Positions 1 through 10,230 of a DNA stretch of 64,000 nt are shown in pieces. The DNA is from Mercenaria mercenaria. Taxonomy: Eukaryota > Mollusca > Bivalvia > Venerida > Veneridae. The first letter of the stretch is position 1. Every line of letters starts with the position of its first letter. A program made the translations under genes and the position numbers. Under the pieces are notes generated by a model that saw only the letters and a program-made list of their open reading frames with translations, made no database searches and was not told where the DNA came from. The stretch is taken from contig NC_069367.1 of NCBI RefSeq assembly GCF_021730395.1, positions 8,616,501 through 8,680,500 on the forward strand, given 5' to 3'.

Positions 1-8
1 AGTGCTAG

Positions 9-45
9 CCCCAACCCCCCCCCCCCCCCCCCCCCACCCCCCCTC
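9..45. repeat. poly-C tract
   Basis: An almost pure C run at the window edge, directly next to the start of repeat copy A. Homopolymers of this kind recur at about 5580, 7690 (as G), 10869 and 30027; their lengths are likely to be unreliable in the assembly. Confidence 0.9.
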
Positions 46-489
46 TAAATGTCTGAGCTCATGGTAAATGTGGTAATAAAATGCAATACAATATTCTGTT
101 AATTACATAGATTATATAAGTTTCAAAAATCTGGTTTTATCAAAATCAAATACTGCTGAGAATACGGCAGTATTTTAAAAAGGCATGCCTACAAAAAGAC
201 GCCAATTTTAGTAAATGCTTTCATCACTTACAATCTTTGATTAAAACTAAAAATAATGTGATGCTTGAGTTATAGTTAAAGCACTTGCGTAATTGGTAAT
301 ATGTGTAGAAATAAAGTGATCTAGTGAGAGAGAGAGTATAAGTTAAATCACTCTTGTAGTCAGTAATTTGTGTTGAAACAATATTGTCTTTTAGTTAAAA
401 CATTTGCGTAGCTAGTAATATGTGTAGAAGTAATGTGATCTTGTTAGTTTTAGTTAAAACACTCTAGCAGCCAATCACTCTCAACACCT

Positions 490-646
490 CTTTCCCGATG
501 GAATTCATCACCACAAGGTTCTGAGAGAACAGAAGCCAGTCTCCCTTTTAATGTTGAGCGCCAAGTCATAGAATGACGCAGCCGGGGATCAAAACACATC
601 CTCTTGCTTTCGTAGCGGATGCTATACCACTAGGCTACTGTTGCGG
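490..646 (-). repeat. tRNA-derived SINE within copy A
   Basis: Read on the minus strand, the right end gives an A-box-like TAGCCTAGTGGT and, about 40 bases on, a degenerate B box; copy B at the same place keeps a better B box (GTTCGATCC). This is the internal RNA polymerase III promoter layout of tRNA-derived SINEs. It lies at the same place in both large repeat copies, so it inserted before they were duplicated. No tRNA fold is complete enough to call a functional tRNA. Confidence 0.6.
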
Positions 647-1348
647 TTTCTCATGAAGTAAATAAAATCAACAGTAAATTCAGATTGTAATTGACGATCA
701 GTCATAATTGTGAATTGCCTGTGATTTGTCAGCATATGTCCTGTCAGAAGTTTTTTCAAACTTGACCAAGGTAACATAGTGGTTACACGTACTATAAAGA
801 TGAATGAAGATCCGTTTAATGTGTTTAAAACCAACAAAGTGAATGACATTGTTGCTTATCACAAAATTATGACTTTATGAGGGGTCATATTTTTCAGGGC
901 ACTGGCGTGACATCTTGACACAGATGTTATACTGACAGATATTCTGTATAAATTGGTTTTATCTGTAATATACACAGGTTTTTGAGCCAACACTGATTTT
1001 CATCCATTGGAATGACTGTAAAATATCAAAATTAAGCACCTTCATCCTATTCTTTTCCATTGAAAATTGTGAAGTTCATTTCATATGAACTTTATTAGTA
1101 TGAACACTAAAAGGAAAGGCGCGAAAGTCACATTAAGACTGCAAAGAGATAACGGGCCACTGTTTTAACGACGTCCGCGTACAGTCAGGGAGGACGTCGC
1201 TGTTGTTCCGTCTGGTGAAGAGAATGACCAGGAAGCTGCATTAAATGTTTAATGCAACAAAACATGTGAAATTAATAATACAACTGTGTTTACAAATGGA
1301 AAGGGAGTATAAGGTAAATATAAGAAAAGAAATATTTTCGGTGTTCAT

Positions 1349-1441
1349 GCGAAATGAACGACATAATAGGATCGGCAGATCAAACATGAATCGCTAGCGT
1401 GATTCATGGATTTGTCGATCCTATTCTGTTGTTCATTTCGC
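1349..1441. repeat. Long inverted repeat (hairpin) in copy A
   Basis: Two 27-base arms (1349-1375 and 1415-1441) are reverse complements with a few mismatches. The loop holds a second palindrome, ATGAATC around GCTAGC then GATTCAT. The same structure in copy B (18352-18444) has perfect outer arms but a decayed inner palindrome. A further directly repeated TCATTTCGCA half-arm follows. Confidence 0.85.
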
Positions 1442-1716
1442 ATAGCCATTTTTGTTTAATTTGCTGTTCATTTCGCACAGACACCGAAGAAAAGATTTCA
1501 TTTCTTAAAAGAATATGACGGTTTCATTGCAATCTTAAGGACAGCACAATTTGTTGTTAGGATTTACGGCACACCAACACAGTATAGGTTATATGGTTCC
1601 ATCCAGGACTTTGAAATCAAAACCTTTTATACCTTCTGGAATCACAGAGATACAGTGAAACTAACTGTTCATAACCTGTTAGTTGCTTGTTACGATCATG
1701 CAAAGGTAAGATCGCG

Positions 1717-2405
1717 GTTCTGTTTGAACATGCAGAGTACATGACCCCTATTGATTCTGGCATTACTCTTTTAAAGGTCAAGGTCACAGGGGCCAGAATA
1801 TGGAAATCCATTTCCGGTCATTAACGTTAGAACCATTTGACCTAGAACCTTCAAATCTTATAGGGTGATAGGACTTACAGAGTAGATGACCCCTATTGTT
1901 TTGGGGCTACTCCATTTAAGGTCAGGGTTACAGGGGCGATCCGTCCGTCACATTTCATTTTCGATCAATAAATGGAGAAACATTTTACCTAAAACCTTCA
2001 AACTTAATGGGATGATAGAGCTTATAGAGTAGATGACCCCTATTATTTATGTGATTTCTAGATCAAAGGTCAAGGTCACAAGGACCAAAACATGGAAAAC
2101 GGTTTCTGATCAATTACTTGAGAACTATTTGACCCACAACCTTCAAACTTCATAGGATGATAGGACTTACAGAGTAGATTACCTTTGATGTTTCTGGGGT
2201 CACTTAAGCTAAGGTCATGGTCACAGAGGCCTGAACATGGAAAAACAACCACTTGAACCAGAATGTTGAAACTTCATAGGATGATTGGACATTCAGAGTG
2301 GATGCCCCCTATTGATCTGTGGCCATTCGATCAAAGATAAAGGTCACAGGGACCTGAACATGGAAAACCGTTTCCAATTCATAACTTGAGAACCACTAGG
2401 CCAAG
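1717..2405. repeat. Tandem array, about 145-bp unit
   Basis: About five diverged units with the landmarks GAGTAGATGACCCCTATTG, AAGGTCAAGGTCACAGG, CATGGAAAACCGTTTCC and ACCTTCAAACTTCATAGG. A related stretch lies in intron 1 of the sulfotransferase gene (about 41380-41640). It is the internal array type of the bivalve array-bearing elements; its own ends are not clear here because it abuts copy A directly. From 2405 to about 2735 I see nothing recognisable. Confidence 0.8.
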
Positions 2406-2734
2406 ACTGATGAAACTTATTCGGGTGATTGGAAATGCAAAGTATATGACATCTATTGCAGCCAATCATCAGTGTTTCTTTGACTTTCGCTCCTGTACCC
2501 TATTGACTTCTTGCTTATTACGACTATGCACTGGGCGAGACGGAACTTTCCTGGAAAGCATAATCTAGTTTCACCAGGTTTAGTTCATCATTAGCAAAAC
2601 AATTGTTAAATTTTGAAAAAAAGTAAATGAGATCTTTTTATTGATTGCACTTCAGCAAATTTATTCAAAAGTGATCAAAGCTTTAGTTTATACATTCACC
2701 TTTTGTCTGGACTTCTCCACAATTACTCCTTGCT

Positions 2735-3375
2735 AGACATCATCTCCAATATTATTTCTTGATGAACATCATCTCCAAAGTCACTCCTTGATTGTTTACA
2801 TCTTCAAAATCACTTCATCGTCAAAACACTCCGTGATGAACTTTATCGTCAAAATCACTCCTTGATGGACTATATTTCCAACACCATCCGAAATGAATTC
2901 TTTATGGATATCATCCCTAAATTCACTCCTTGATAGACATCATCCCCAAAATCACTCTGTGTTAGACTTCATCTCCAAGGATTGACCTTGATGGACTTTA
3001 TCTTCAAAATCCGTTCTTTCTGCACTTCAAATGTCTCCAAAATCAATTCATGATGGACTTCGATTCAAAACCAGTTGTTTATGGATTTCCTGTCCACTTC
3101 TACATCTCCAAATTAATCTTTGATGGACTTCATCGTCAAAATCAATCCTTGATGGACTTCATCTCCAAAATCAATCCTAGATGGACATGTTCTCCAAAAT
3201 CAGTCCTTGATGGACTTCGTCTCCCAAATCAATCCTAGATGGACATTTTTCCAAAATCAGTCCTTGATGGACTTCGTCTCCAAAATCAATCCATGATGGA
3301 CTTCGTCCGAAACATTAATTCTTGATGGACTAAATCTCCAAAATCAGTCCTTGATTATCTACATCTCCATACTTA
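2735..3375. repeat. 29-bp minisatellite
   Basis: Roughly twenty units of a 29-bp repeat with core CCTTGATGGACTTCATCTCC followed by AAAATCAA. Units are degenerate at the left and most regular from about 3120 to 3330. It ends about 15 bp before the stop codon of the Mab-21 gene, so it would lie in that gene's 3' UTR or just beyond. Confidence 0.9.
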
Positions 3376-3390
3376 CCCTGCGAAGAAGCT

Positions 3391-5535
3391 TTACTGGAAA
3401 GATTGGTTTTGAGCTGGGTCATTTACCAGTTTAGATAGAAGCCTACATATGTGGATCTTGGCAGCATTGTTTCTTTTTCTCAGCTTCAGAGATAATGAAT
3501 AATAGCGTAAAGCATCATATGCACGGTCTTCTTCTTCCATACATTGTCCAAGTAGATTTAAGGCTGTTTCCCTGTGCCCAAGGTTTGGTTCCTGGTAAAT
3601 AAAATTGATAAGATTGGAAAGTGCTCTTTTCTTATCGTCTTGGCTTCCAAGATAGCTGTAGGTCTTGTATTGTAGGAAGTACAAGTACGGGAGTGAATCT
3701 ACCACTGCCAGATCCATCCATTCGTCAAGTGGGCCTCTGAAAGAAATTTCATCTTTTGTAGATTTGAACATTTCATATCTTAGTTCATGTGGAACACAGT
3801 TAATTTCACATGGTAGAAATCGGACACAGAATGCTGCAATAAACTGTAGAGCTTCTTCATTATGATTGTCTGATACTGCAATAAACCCTTTTCTTGGAGC
3901 TTGTTTGTTGAACTCATAGCAATGACAAATAGGCTCAACAATGTTCAGATCATAGTTTCCCTCAATATCTCTGAGAACACTTTCTGTTCTTTGGCTGTCC
4001 CCGATACAGTGGAACACCGACGCTTGCTTCAGTTTACCAGATGAAACATTTGTGTTCAAACCCATTGAGATCCAGTCGAGAGCTTTTGCTGATATACGGC
4101 TGAACTGTTGAATGCTGAGTGATGCCATGACAGATCCCAGAGTTGTATAGAACAATGGTGCAAGAAGGGTGCAAGCCTTTTGGACCAGTGTTTGACCTTG
4201 ATTGGAAATACTGTTAAGTTTGAAAATATACTTCAGTAATGTTTGTATAGCCACTTCATAACTGCAGTTTCTGATAGAACTAAGACATTCATTAATTTGC
4301 CATTCAAGGCTGTGTGATATTGCTAATAGTAATTGTCCTGAAATTCTGTCACTTCCTTTGAATCGGTACCAAAATATATACTTCCTTAGAAGTCTTATAC
4401 CAAGGTCATCACACTTTATCGCCTCTAATGCTTCTTCTTTATTGATCATTATGTACTTCAGTATTTCAAGAATGTGAGATTTAGATTGATGAGCAATATG
4501 TCCTGCCATCAAATTGTTACCAGGTATAATGAAGTGTGGACAGTTTTCATTCAAAATATAGTTGTAGAGAACTAACAAACCCCATAAGAGACACGAAATT
4601 AAGTTACATTCTTTCCAGAAATTAGAATGGGTATTTGCAACTGAATGGAATAGCACTGTTTTACACATGTAACTTGTAATGGCATCTTTGTAGTATGGCT
4701 TGATGTAAGTTTTTACCAACATCTTCATCAACACGTAACACCGAATCTGTGTGATGTTGAGACTGAACATTAAGCATCTTTCTGCTAAAGATGTTGATAT
4801 TCTCCATTCCAGCTCTTCATTATCACTTCCCTTAATTCCAACTCCAACAAGCAAACATCCAGTACTACTACAATGTCTCCTGATATCATATGAAGGCCAA
4901 TGACCTTCACCTTGCTGATCTAACCAGTATCTAGCTTGTAGAGGCCATGATTTGCAGCATAAAGCAGAAACTATGTCACTGCTCCTACCCTCAGGCTGTT
5001 CAGTTATTGTATGTGCCGGACCATTTTTAACTCCTATATCAGGAGCTCCTAATGCAACTGCTTCTGCTGTTATTGCATGGACAATTGTATTTCTTAGTAG
5101 TATTCTCCCTGACCTGTCTCTGAAGTGGTGTACATCGGGTGCATAAATGTGCGGACAAGGAATATCATTTCTCAGACGTTGTAGTAAACAGTAACCAGAT
5201 GATACAGTTTCATCCTGGATCATCAAATAATTCCTTACACCAGGTTTCCACTCACTCCAGTCTTGAATAACATTAAAGGCATTATCACAATTAAGCATGT
5301 CTATGTCTGACTTAAGGCCTGGTGTTGTTGCGCCCTCTGACTGACTGCCTAAATAGTATATTAAAGTACCAGGAATCAAATTATCTTGTAGCAGAGTTGA
5401 TGATGTACGTATAGATTCAATCAGTAAAAATGCTCTTCTCCTCTTCATTACAATTCTCTCATCCACTCCTATTTCAGCAAGAACCCCCGACAGTCTCATT
5501 GACATCGTTTGTGTATCATCTGGTGCCTGAAACAT
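3391..5535 (-). CDS. Mab-21 domain / cGAS-like nucleotidyltransferase (cGLR type)
   Basis: A 714-residue protein of the Mab-21/cGAS-like superfamily; members use nucleoside triphosphates to make cyclic dinucleotides after sensing RNA or DNA, or act in development. Seen in the sequence: the nucleotidyltransferase signature GSQSEG (63-68), the paired metal-binding acids in SDIDML (D77, D79), and a third candidate acid D187 in SSDIVSALCCKSWP, the usual place for this family. The Mab-21 helical half follows: EWRISTSLAE (about 243-252), LNITQIRCYVLMKML (about 259-273), YMCKTVLFHS and FIIPGNNLM (about 336-343). Residues 360-714 are helix-rich, and the last hundred resemble TPR-type repeats. All acids being present argues for an active enzyme. 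Bivalves are known to have large cGLR expansions. The ligand cannot be told from sequence. Coding sequence is one exon; ATG is one base inside a splice acceptor. Confidence 0.9.
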   Translation of the reverse strand: MFQAPDDTQTMSMRLSGVLAEIGVDERIVMKRRRAFLLIESIRTSSTLLQDNLIPGTLIYYLGSQSEGATTPGLKSDIDMLNCDNAFNVIQDWSEWKPGVRNYLMIQDETVSSGYCLLQRLRNDIPCPHIYAPDVHHFRDRSGRILLRNTIVHAITAEAVALGAPDIGVKNGPAHTITEQPEGRSSDIVSALCCKSWPLQARYWLDQQGEGHWPSYDIRRHCSSTGCLLVGVGIKGSDNEELEWRISTSLAERCLMFSLNITQIRCYVLMKMLVKTYIKPYYKDAITSYMCKTVLFHSVANTHSNFWKECNLISCLLWGLLVLYNYILNENCPHFIIPGNNLMAGHIAHQSKSHILEILKYIMINKEEALEAIKCDDLGIRLLRKYIFWYRFKGSDRISGQLLLAISHSLEWQINECLSSIRNCSYEVAIQTLLKYIFKLNSISNQGQTLVQKACTLLAPLFYTTLGSVMASLSIQQFSRISAKALDWISMGLNTNVSSGKLKQASVFHCIGDSQRTESVLRDIEGNYDLNIVEPICHCYEFNKQAPRKGFIAVSDNHNEEALQFIAAFCVRFLPCEINCVPHELRYEMFKSTKDEISFRGPLDEWMDLAVVDSLPYLYFLQYKTYSYLGSQDDKKRALSNLINFIYQEPNLGHRETALNLLGQCMEEEDRAYDALRYYSLSLKLRKRNNAAKIHICRLLSKLVNDPAQNQSFQ

Positions 5536-5536
5536 T

Positions 5537-5552
5537 CTGAAAAAAAATTAAA
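5537..5552 (-). other. Splice acceptor just upstream of the Mab-21 ATG
   Basis: On the minus strand a run of eight T is followed by CAG and then A-ATG. A pyrimidine tract plus CAG one base before the start codon means the coding exon is probably preceded by a 5' UTR exon, located at higher coordinates. That exon is not identified. Confidence 0.7.
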
Positions 5553-5582
5553 GTAGCCTACATTAGTACTTTTTATGCACCC

Positions 5583-7733
5583 CCCCCCCCCACACCCCCC
5601 TCTTCGAAGACAGAGGGGTATATTGTTTTGCAAATGTCGGTCGTTCTGTACGTCGGTCAGTCGGTCGGTCGGTCTGTATGTAGACTAATCCGTTTCCGGA
5701 AGATAACTCAAAAACGCTTGGCCCTGGAATCATGAAAGTTGATAGGGAGGTTGGTCATCACTAGCAAATGACCCCTTTTGATTTTGAGATCTGTATGTCA
5801 AAGGTCAAGGTCACAGTGACCCTGATTAGTAAAACGGTTTCCGGATGATAACTCAAGAACGCTTGGGTCTAGGATCATGAAATTAGATAGGGAGGTTGAT
5901 CATCATCAGCAGATGACTCCTATTGATTTTGAGGTCAGTATGTCAAAGGTGAAGGTCACAGTGACCCTGAAAAGTAAAACTGTTTCTGGATGATAACTCA
6001 AGAACGCTTGGGCCTAGGATCATGAATGTTGCTAAGAAGGTTGGACATGACCAGCAGATCATCCCTGTTGATTTTGAGGTCAGTGTATCAAAGGTCAAGG
6101 TCACAGTGACCAGGAACATTAAAAAGGTTTCCAGGCAATAACTCAAGAACGCTTAGGCCTATTGTCAAGAAAATTGATAGTGAGGTTGGCCATCACCAGT
6201 ATATGACCTCTATTGATTTTGAGGTTATTAGGTCAAAGGTCAAGGTCACATTTGCCAGGAACAGTTAAAAGGTCTCTGATCTTCTTGTCCAAAACAACAG
6301 GGCCTAGGGCTTTGATATTTGGTATGTAGCAAAATCTAGTGGTCCTCTACCAAGATTGTTCAGATTATTTCCCCGGGGTCAAATATGGCTCCACCCCAGA
6401 AGTCACATTGTGTATATAGACTTATATAGGAAAAAAAAACACTTTAAAAACCCTCTTGTCCAAAACCACAGGTCCTAGGGCTTTGATATTTTGTATATGA
6501 CATAATCTAGTGGTTCTCTTCTAAGTTTGTCCAAATTATTCCCCTAGGGTTAAATATGGCTTCGCCCTGGGGGTCACATGGTTTACATAGACTTATATAG
6601 GGAAAAACTTTGAAAATCTTCTTGTCCAAACCACAAAGACTAGGGCTTTGATATTTGTAATGTAGCATCATCTATTGGTTCTCTACCAAGTTTGTTCAAA
6701 TTAACCCTCTAGGGTCAGATATGACCCCACCTCACATGGTTCATATAGACTTATATAGGGAAAAACTTAGAATCTTCATGTCTACCACCTACATCATTCA
6801 AATTTGGATCACATGTACTGCTTTAAGTGGCAAGATGAACCTTGGCGTGAGTTGACCTTGATCTTGACCCAGTGACCTACTTTCACATTTCTGTAGCTAC
6901 AGCCTTCAAATAGACCACAAGCATAGTTTTGTGTTTCGAAATAAAATTTGACCTTGATTTTGACCTAGTGACCTACTTTTACATTTCTCAAGCTACAGCC
7001 TTCAAATTTGGACCAAGTGCATAGCTTTGTGTACAGAAACATATTTTGACCTTGTTATTGACCTACTTTCACATTTTTGAAGGTACAGGCTTCAAATTTG
7101 GACTACATGCATAGTTTTGTGTTTCGAAATAAAATTTGACCTTGATTTTGACCTAGTGACCTACTTTCACATTTCTCAAGCTACTGCCTTCAAATTTGGA
7201 CCACATGCATAGCTTTGTGTACCAAAATGAACTTTGATCTTGAGACTGACCTATTGACCTACTTTGACATTTCTGAAGCTACAGGTTTCAAATTTGGACT
7301 GCATGCATATTTTTGTGTTCTGAACTGAAATTTGACATTGATTTTTACCTAGTATCTACTTTCACAATTCTCAAGCTACAGCCTCCAAATTTGACCTTGA
7401 AAAAAATTATCTCGTGACCTACTTTCACATTTCTCAAGCCACAGTTTTCAAATTTGGACCACATGCACAGTGTTTTGTACCGAAATGAAATTTAACCTTG
7501 ATTTTGATCTTGAGTTAGTCTTAAAATTGGGAACATTAAAAAATGGCTCAGTGGTCAGAAACCAAGATCACTCTGTGATTTCTTGTTAGGTTAATAGGTT
7601 AAAGGTCAAGGATAGATTGGACCAGAACAGTAGAACTTTTGTTTACAGTGAGTTTATAATTTCTGTTCCTTGTGCAATTACTGAATGCATCAAGGGGTGG
7701 GGGGGGGGGAAGCATTTCGTGTTCGACGAGCTC
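5583..7733 (-). repeat. Array-bearing non-autonomous element, composite
   Basis: Read on the minus strand, it starts near 7733 with AAACAAGAGCTCGTCGAACA, matching the starts at 51422, 24188 and 18771. It ends near 5583 with the CCCCTC..GAGGGGTA hairpin also found at about 52390, 25000 and 20540. Inside are three unrelated arrays: a 145-bp unit (about 5690-6280) carrying GGTCACAGTGACC palindromes, a unit of about 160 bp (6290-6790) around CTAGGGCTTTGATATTTGG, and a unit of about 90 bp (6790-7500) around TTCACATTTCTCAAGCTACA. The break at about 7588, where another CAAGA start interrupts the first array type, suggests a second element nested inside the first. A short GGTC-rich simple repeat lies at 5640-5685. 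From 7740 to 8040 I see nothing. Confidence 0.7.
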
Positions 7734-8096
7734 TTGTTTGCCTGAATTTTGTCTTTTAGATAGCAATTTGTTTAATAATAATTCAGATAATTTAGTGATT
7801 TATTCCCTTATACATGTTGGAACATAAGTTGCTTATGTCAGAATAATTTGTATATCTAATATATTGATAACGAAACACATAAGCACAGATAGTGCTTGAC
7901 TCCCTTTTCAGGTTGTCATTGCTATAATCATTGTTGAATTGCTGTTAATAATAAAATTTGGGTCATTTACGGCTGATTTGGGTTCATTATATGGATGGCT
8001 GGGTCCCAGCTTCGCACATTATGTCATATACAAAAGTTAAAGGGAACCAGATATTTGATAGAGCAAGTACTCGTTGTAAAACGTTATGTTAAAATT

Positions 8097-8180
8097 TGGA
8101 CCAATCAGAAACAAGTTCTAAAAATAGCACGTCTGCTGGGGTATAAATAAGTAGATCGATGACAGAGAGCTCATTCTGTA
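8097..8180 (+). promoter_or_regulatory. CCAAT/TATA promoter
   Basis: CCAATCAG at 8101-8108 (a full NF-Y type box) is followed 33 bases on by TATAAATA at 8142-8149 and an initiator-like TCATTCT at 8171-8177, the usual TATA-to-start distance. The order and spacing are those of a strong RNA polymerase II promoter. The transcript would run rightward into the structured region below. It may serve a lineage-specific gene or the leader of an old retroelement; no matching second copy is visible in the window. Confidence 0.6.
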
Positions 8181-8216
8181 TCCAGCGGTCGAAGAAGACA
8201 CATCAAGGATTCAACT

Positions 8217-8283
8217 AATAATTTATCCCAGTACCTTGATAAGGAGACTATTGCAGTTACCCTGTCAGGGCGGATAAATTATT
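8217..8283 (+). other. Potential structured RNA in the leader downstream of the promoter
   Basis: AATAATTTATCC (8217-8228) and GGATAAATTATT (8272-8283) are perfect 12-base complements. The 43-base interval between them holds two further small stems, CCTT-gat-AAGG and CCCT-gtc-AGGG. Together they can fold as a three-way junction about 45 bases after the predicted transcript start. No known RNA family is recognised. Confidence 0.45.
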
Positions 8284-8360
8284 AAAAAGAAGACGTTTGA
8301 AGTTCATAGACTAAAGAAGAGTTACAGAATTTCAATAAGGTTTCGAGCTACAGGGCCAGC

Positions 8361-8580
8361 GCATAGGAGTTATACCTTAAAGGTAATTGAATGCTATAGA
8401 CGATAGCAAATATAGGCTTAGCATCGGAAAGCTGAGACAGAGACCCAGAGTTTGGTAATCTACTGAGATAGTAGGAGAGTTCCAGCTTATAGACAATTCA
8501 GCATTATTGGCGAAGTACAGTCAAGGCATCGGGGATATACCTATATGGTAGTTGAATGCTACATAAGATAGCATATAGGC
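8361..8580 (+). repeat. Two-unit repeat, period 165, each with a small hairpin
   Basis: Both units carry a GAATGCTA..ATAGC..ATAGGC segment. In unit 1, TGCTAT (8392-8397) pairs with ATAGCA (8403-8408); in unit 2, ATGCTA (8556-8561) pairs with TAGCAT (8569-8574). The pairing is kept while the bases around it differ. It lies inside the presumed transcript of the promoter at 8097. Confidence 0.5.
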
Positions 8581-8756
8581 GCTGAGCATCCAGGAGTCAG
8601 GGCAATCATATAGAGTTTGAGAGGACAGAGGCCGAGCATCTATACGATAGGACTCGTATGTTGTTGATTCAAAGACATTGTCAGACGGGAACTTCAACAA
8701 AAAGACCAGTCAAGTATAGTCTCCAGCCTATAGGAGTTTGAGCTAATAATTTTTAA

Positions 8757-9077
8757 TTGAAGATTGATAGTTTGAAACATTTAGTGATTTGCCTGATCCC
8801 TGAAATTGATTGTCTAGCTCATAATAGAAATCATTTAGGCAAGGTAGCCAGAGGAAAATTTTATATACGAGATACTTGGCCTCACCGGCTATACGTTTTA
8901 ACAAAGGACATTCTATTTCGCTTGTTAGCTAGTCTAAGACATAGTCACCTTAAGGATAGGACCCATTATATTGTTCAAGATACAAAAGGCGTAGGCACTT
9001 CCCTAGGTCATATAACCAGTATCCTGACAGCTAAGCCATTAAGTGAGAAAAAAAAAAACATCATAGAAAGTATTTGA
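8757..9077 (+). CDS. Possible small open frame, 106 residues, unrecognised
   Basis: An open frame downstream of the CCAAT/TATA promoter and structured leader. It is basic, with no signal peptide, membrane segment or motif that I recognise, and includes a poly-A run near its end. It is the longest frame in the predicted transcript, and the only reason to list it is this position. It could equally be noncoding. Confidence 0.2.
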   Translation: MKIDSLKHLVICLIPEIDCLAHNRNHLGKVARGKFYIRDTWPHRLYVLTKDILFRLLASLRHSHLKDRTHYIVQDTKGVGTSLGHITSILTAKPLSEKKKNIIESI

Positions 9078-9750
9078 CTTAGCTTGCACAGACCTTGATG
9101 ACTACCTGTTTCTGTTTCTTTTATAACCTCTTGCTTGATAATCAGTCAGATCTGAGGATAAACTGCGAAATCATTAATATTCATTAGGGAACTAATTTTC
9201 ACGGCTTCGTGGTTTAGACTATGGTCGCATAAAAAAAGCCACCGCTTAGCTATAAGTTTTCATGGAAACTTCCGCAAAAATGAAGGAAGTTTTCACGTTA
9301 ATAATGGAGAATTTCATGAAAACAGAAACGTATCATGAAGATTAGTTAACTATCTTAACACGAAATTACGCTAGTTAGTGAACTGACACCACCTCAAGAA
9401 AGTTTTCATGAAAATTTTCGCGAAAATAATAGTGGTTTTCATGAAACCAGATAAATTTTAATGAAAGCAAAATTATATTTGCTCGATTAACTCAGTTGGA
9501 ACGTCATTTATCCGGATAAGACTAAAGCTTGGACTTAGCATACAAGAACAAAAATGTGAGTAAAATTCTTAAAACTGCAATACTATTATATTGCTAGAGA
9601 TAAAATGTAATGTCAAAAAGTTTGAAACGTTAAAATAATTTCAAATAATGTCTCGAAATCAGCTTGAAATGTTCAAATTTCTTTAATCATGGTCAACTAT
9701 CAAGAACAAGAACAAGAACATAGACCTATACATTATATCTTACTGTCATG

Positions 9751-10230
9751 GGTACGGACTTGGTCACGTTTGGGGGGAAGATGTGTCAGGCAGCCGGTTA
9801 GCTCAGTCTGTAGAGCACTCGCCCTGTAAGCGATGGGAGTCCCGGACTGACTGCACATTTTTCTCACCTTGTGACATTTTGCGCCCAACATGGGACCGTT
9901 GCATGCTTGCTTGGTCAGTCTTACGACGCTTGCAATATTATGAACCTACGGAATTCGAGGACGAATTTCCAATTTGTGGGGATGTATATGTTACGGTACG
10001 GACTTGGTCACGTTAGGGGGGAAGATGTGTCAGGCAGTCGATCAGCTCAGGCGGTAGAGCACTCGCCCCGTAAGCGAGGGGTACCGGGTTCGAGCCCCGG
10101 ACTGAGTGCACAGTTTTCTCACCCTATGACATCTCCATGACCATACATTAGTTTATAATCGTGGTAAGTTTCTTTGATATCTACAATTGTAGAAAGAACC
10201 GCGAAAATGTAATCAAAATTGCGATTTTCC
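9751..10230 (+). repeat. Tandem tRNA-like SINE-type units, period 244
   Basis: The block GGTACGGACTTGGTCACGTT, a G run, then GATGTGTCAGGCAG and a tRNA-like head begins at 9751 and again at 9995. Unit 2 (tRNA-like part about 10028-10110) has D arm GCTC..GAGC, anticodon arm CTCGC-CCCGTAA-GCGAG and T arm CCGGG-TTCGAGC-CCCGG. Its acceptor ends do not pair well and the base before the anticodon is C, so it is a tRNA-derived head and not a working tRNA gene. Unit 1 lacks the T loop. Confidence 0.65.

Larger units (their letters stand above)
46..1716. repeat. Dispersed repeat, copy A (mate at 16358-18712)
   Basis: This stretch is repeated in the same orientation at 16358-18712. Shared landmarks in order are the opening CTAAATGTCTGAGCTCATGG, a tRNA-like SINE on the minus strand, a pair of inverted arms around a CGCTAGCG core, and a final piece ending near CATGCAAAGGTAAG. 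Copy B is longer mainly because a 598-bp TTAA-flanked element sits in it. The shared 3' piece (about 1530-1695) has a readable frame containing FVVRIYGTPTQYRLYGS, followed by a donor-like AAG/GTAAG, so it could be a captured exon, but the two copies differ by several amino-acid changes. Whether this is a transposable element or a segmental duplication is not clear. Confidence 0.8.

Noticed and set aside
2735-3375. Possible CRISPR array because of regular short repeats
   Set aside because: The 29-bp units are contiguous with no unique spacers, in a eukaryotic genome; it is a minisatellite.
8040-8760. Reading the promoter and leader as one long terminal repeat of a retroelement
   Set aside because: No second copy, no primer-binding site and no clear TG..CA ends are visible in the window, so only promoter and structure are claimed.
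10028-10110. Apparent tRNA gene with a CGT-type anticodon loop
   Set aside because: D, anticodon and T arms look right but the acceptor ends do not pair, the base before the anticodon is C, and the unit is tandemly repeated with a shared flank, so it is a tRNA-derived repeat.
9871-10140. Plus-strand 89-codon frame
   Set aside because: It only crosses the two tRNA-like units and shows no protein features.
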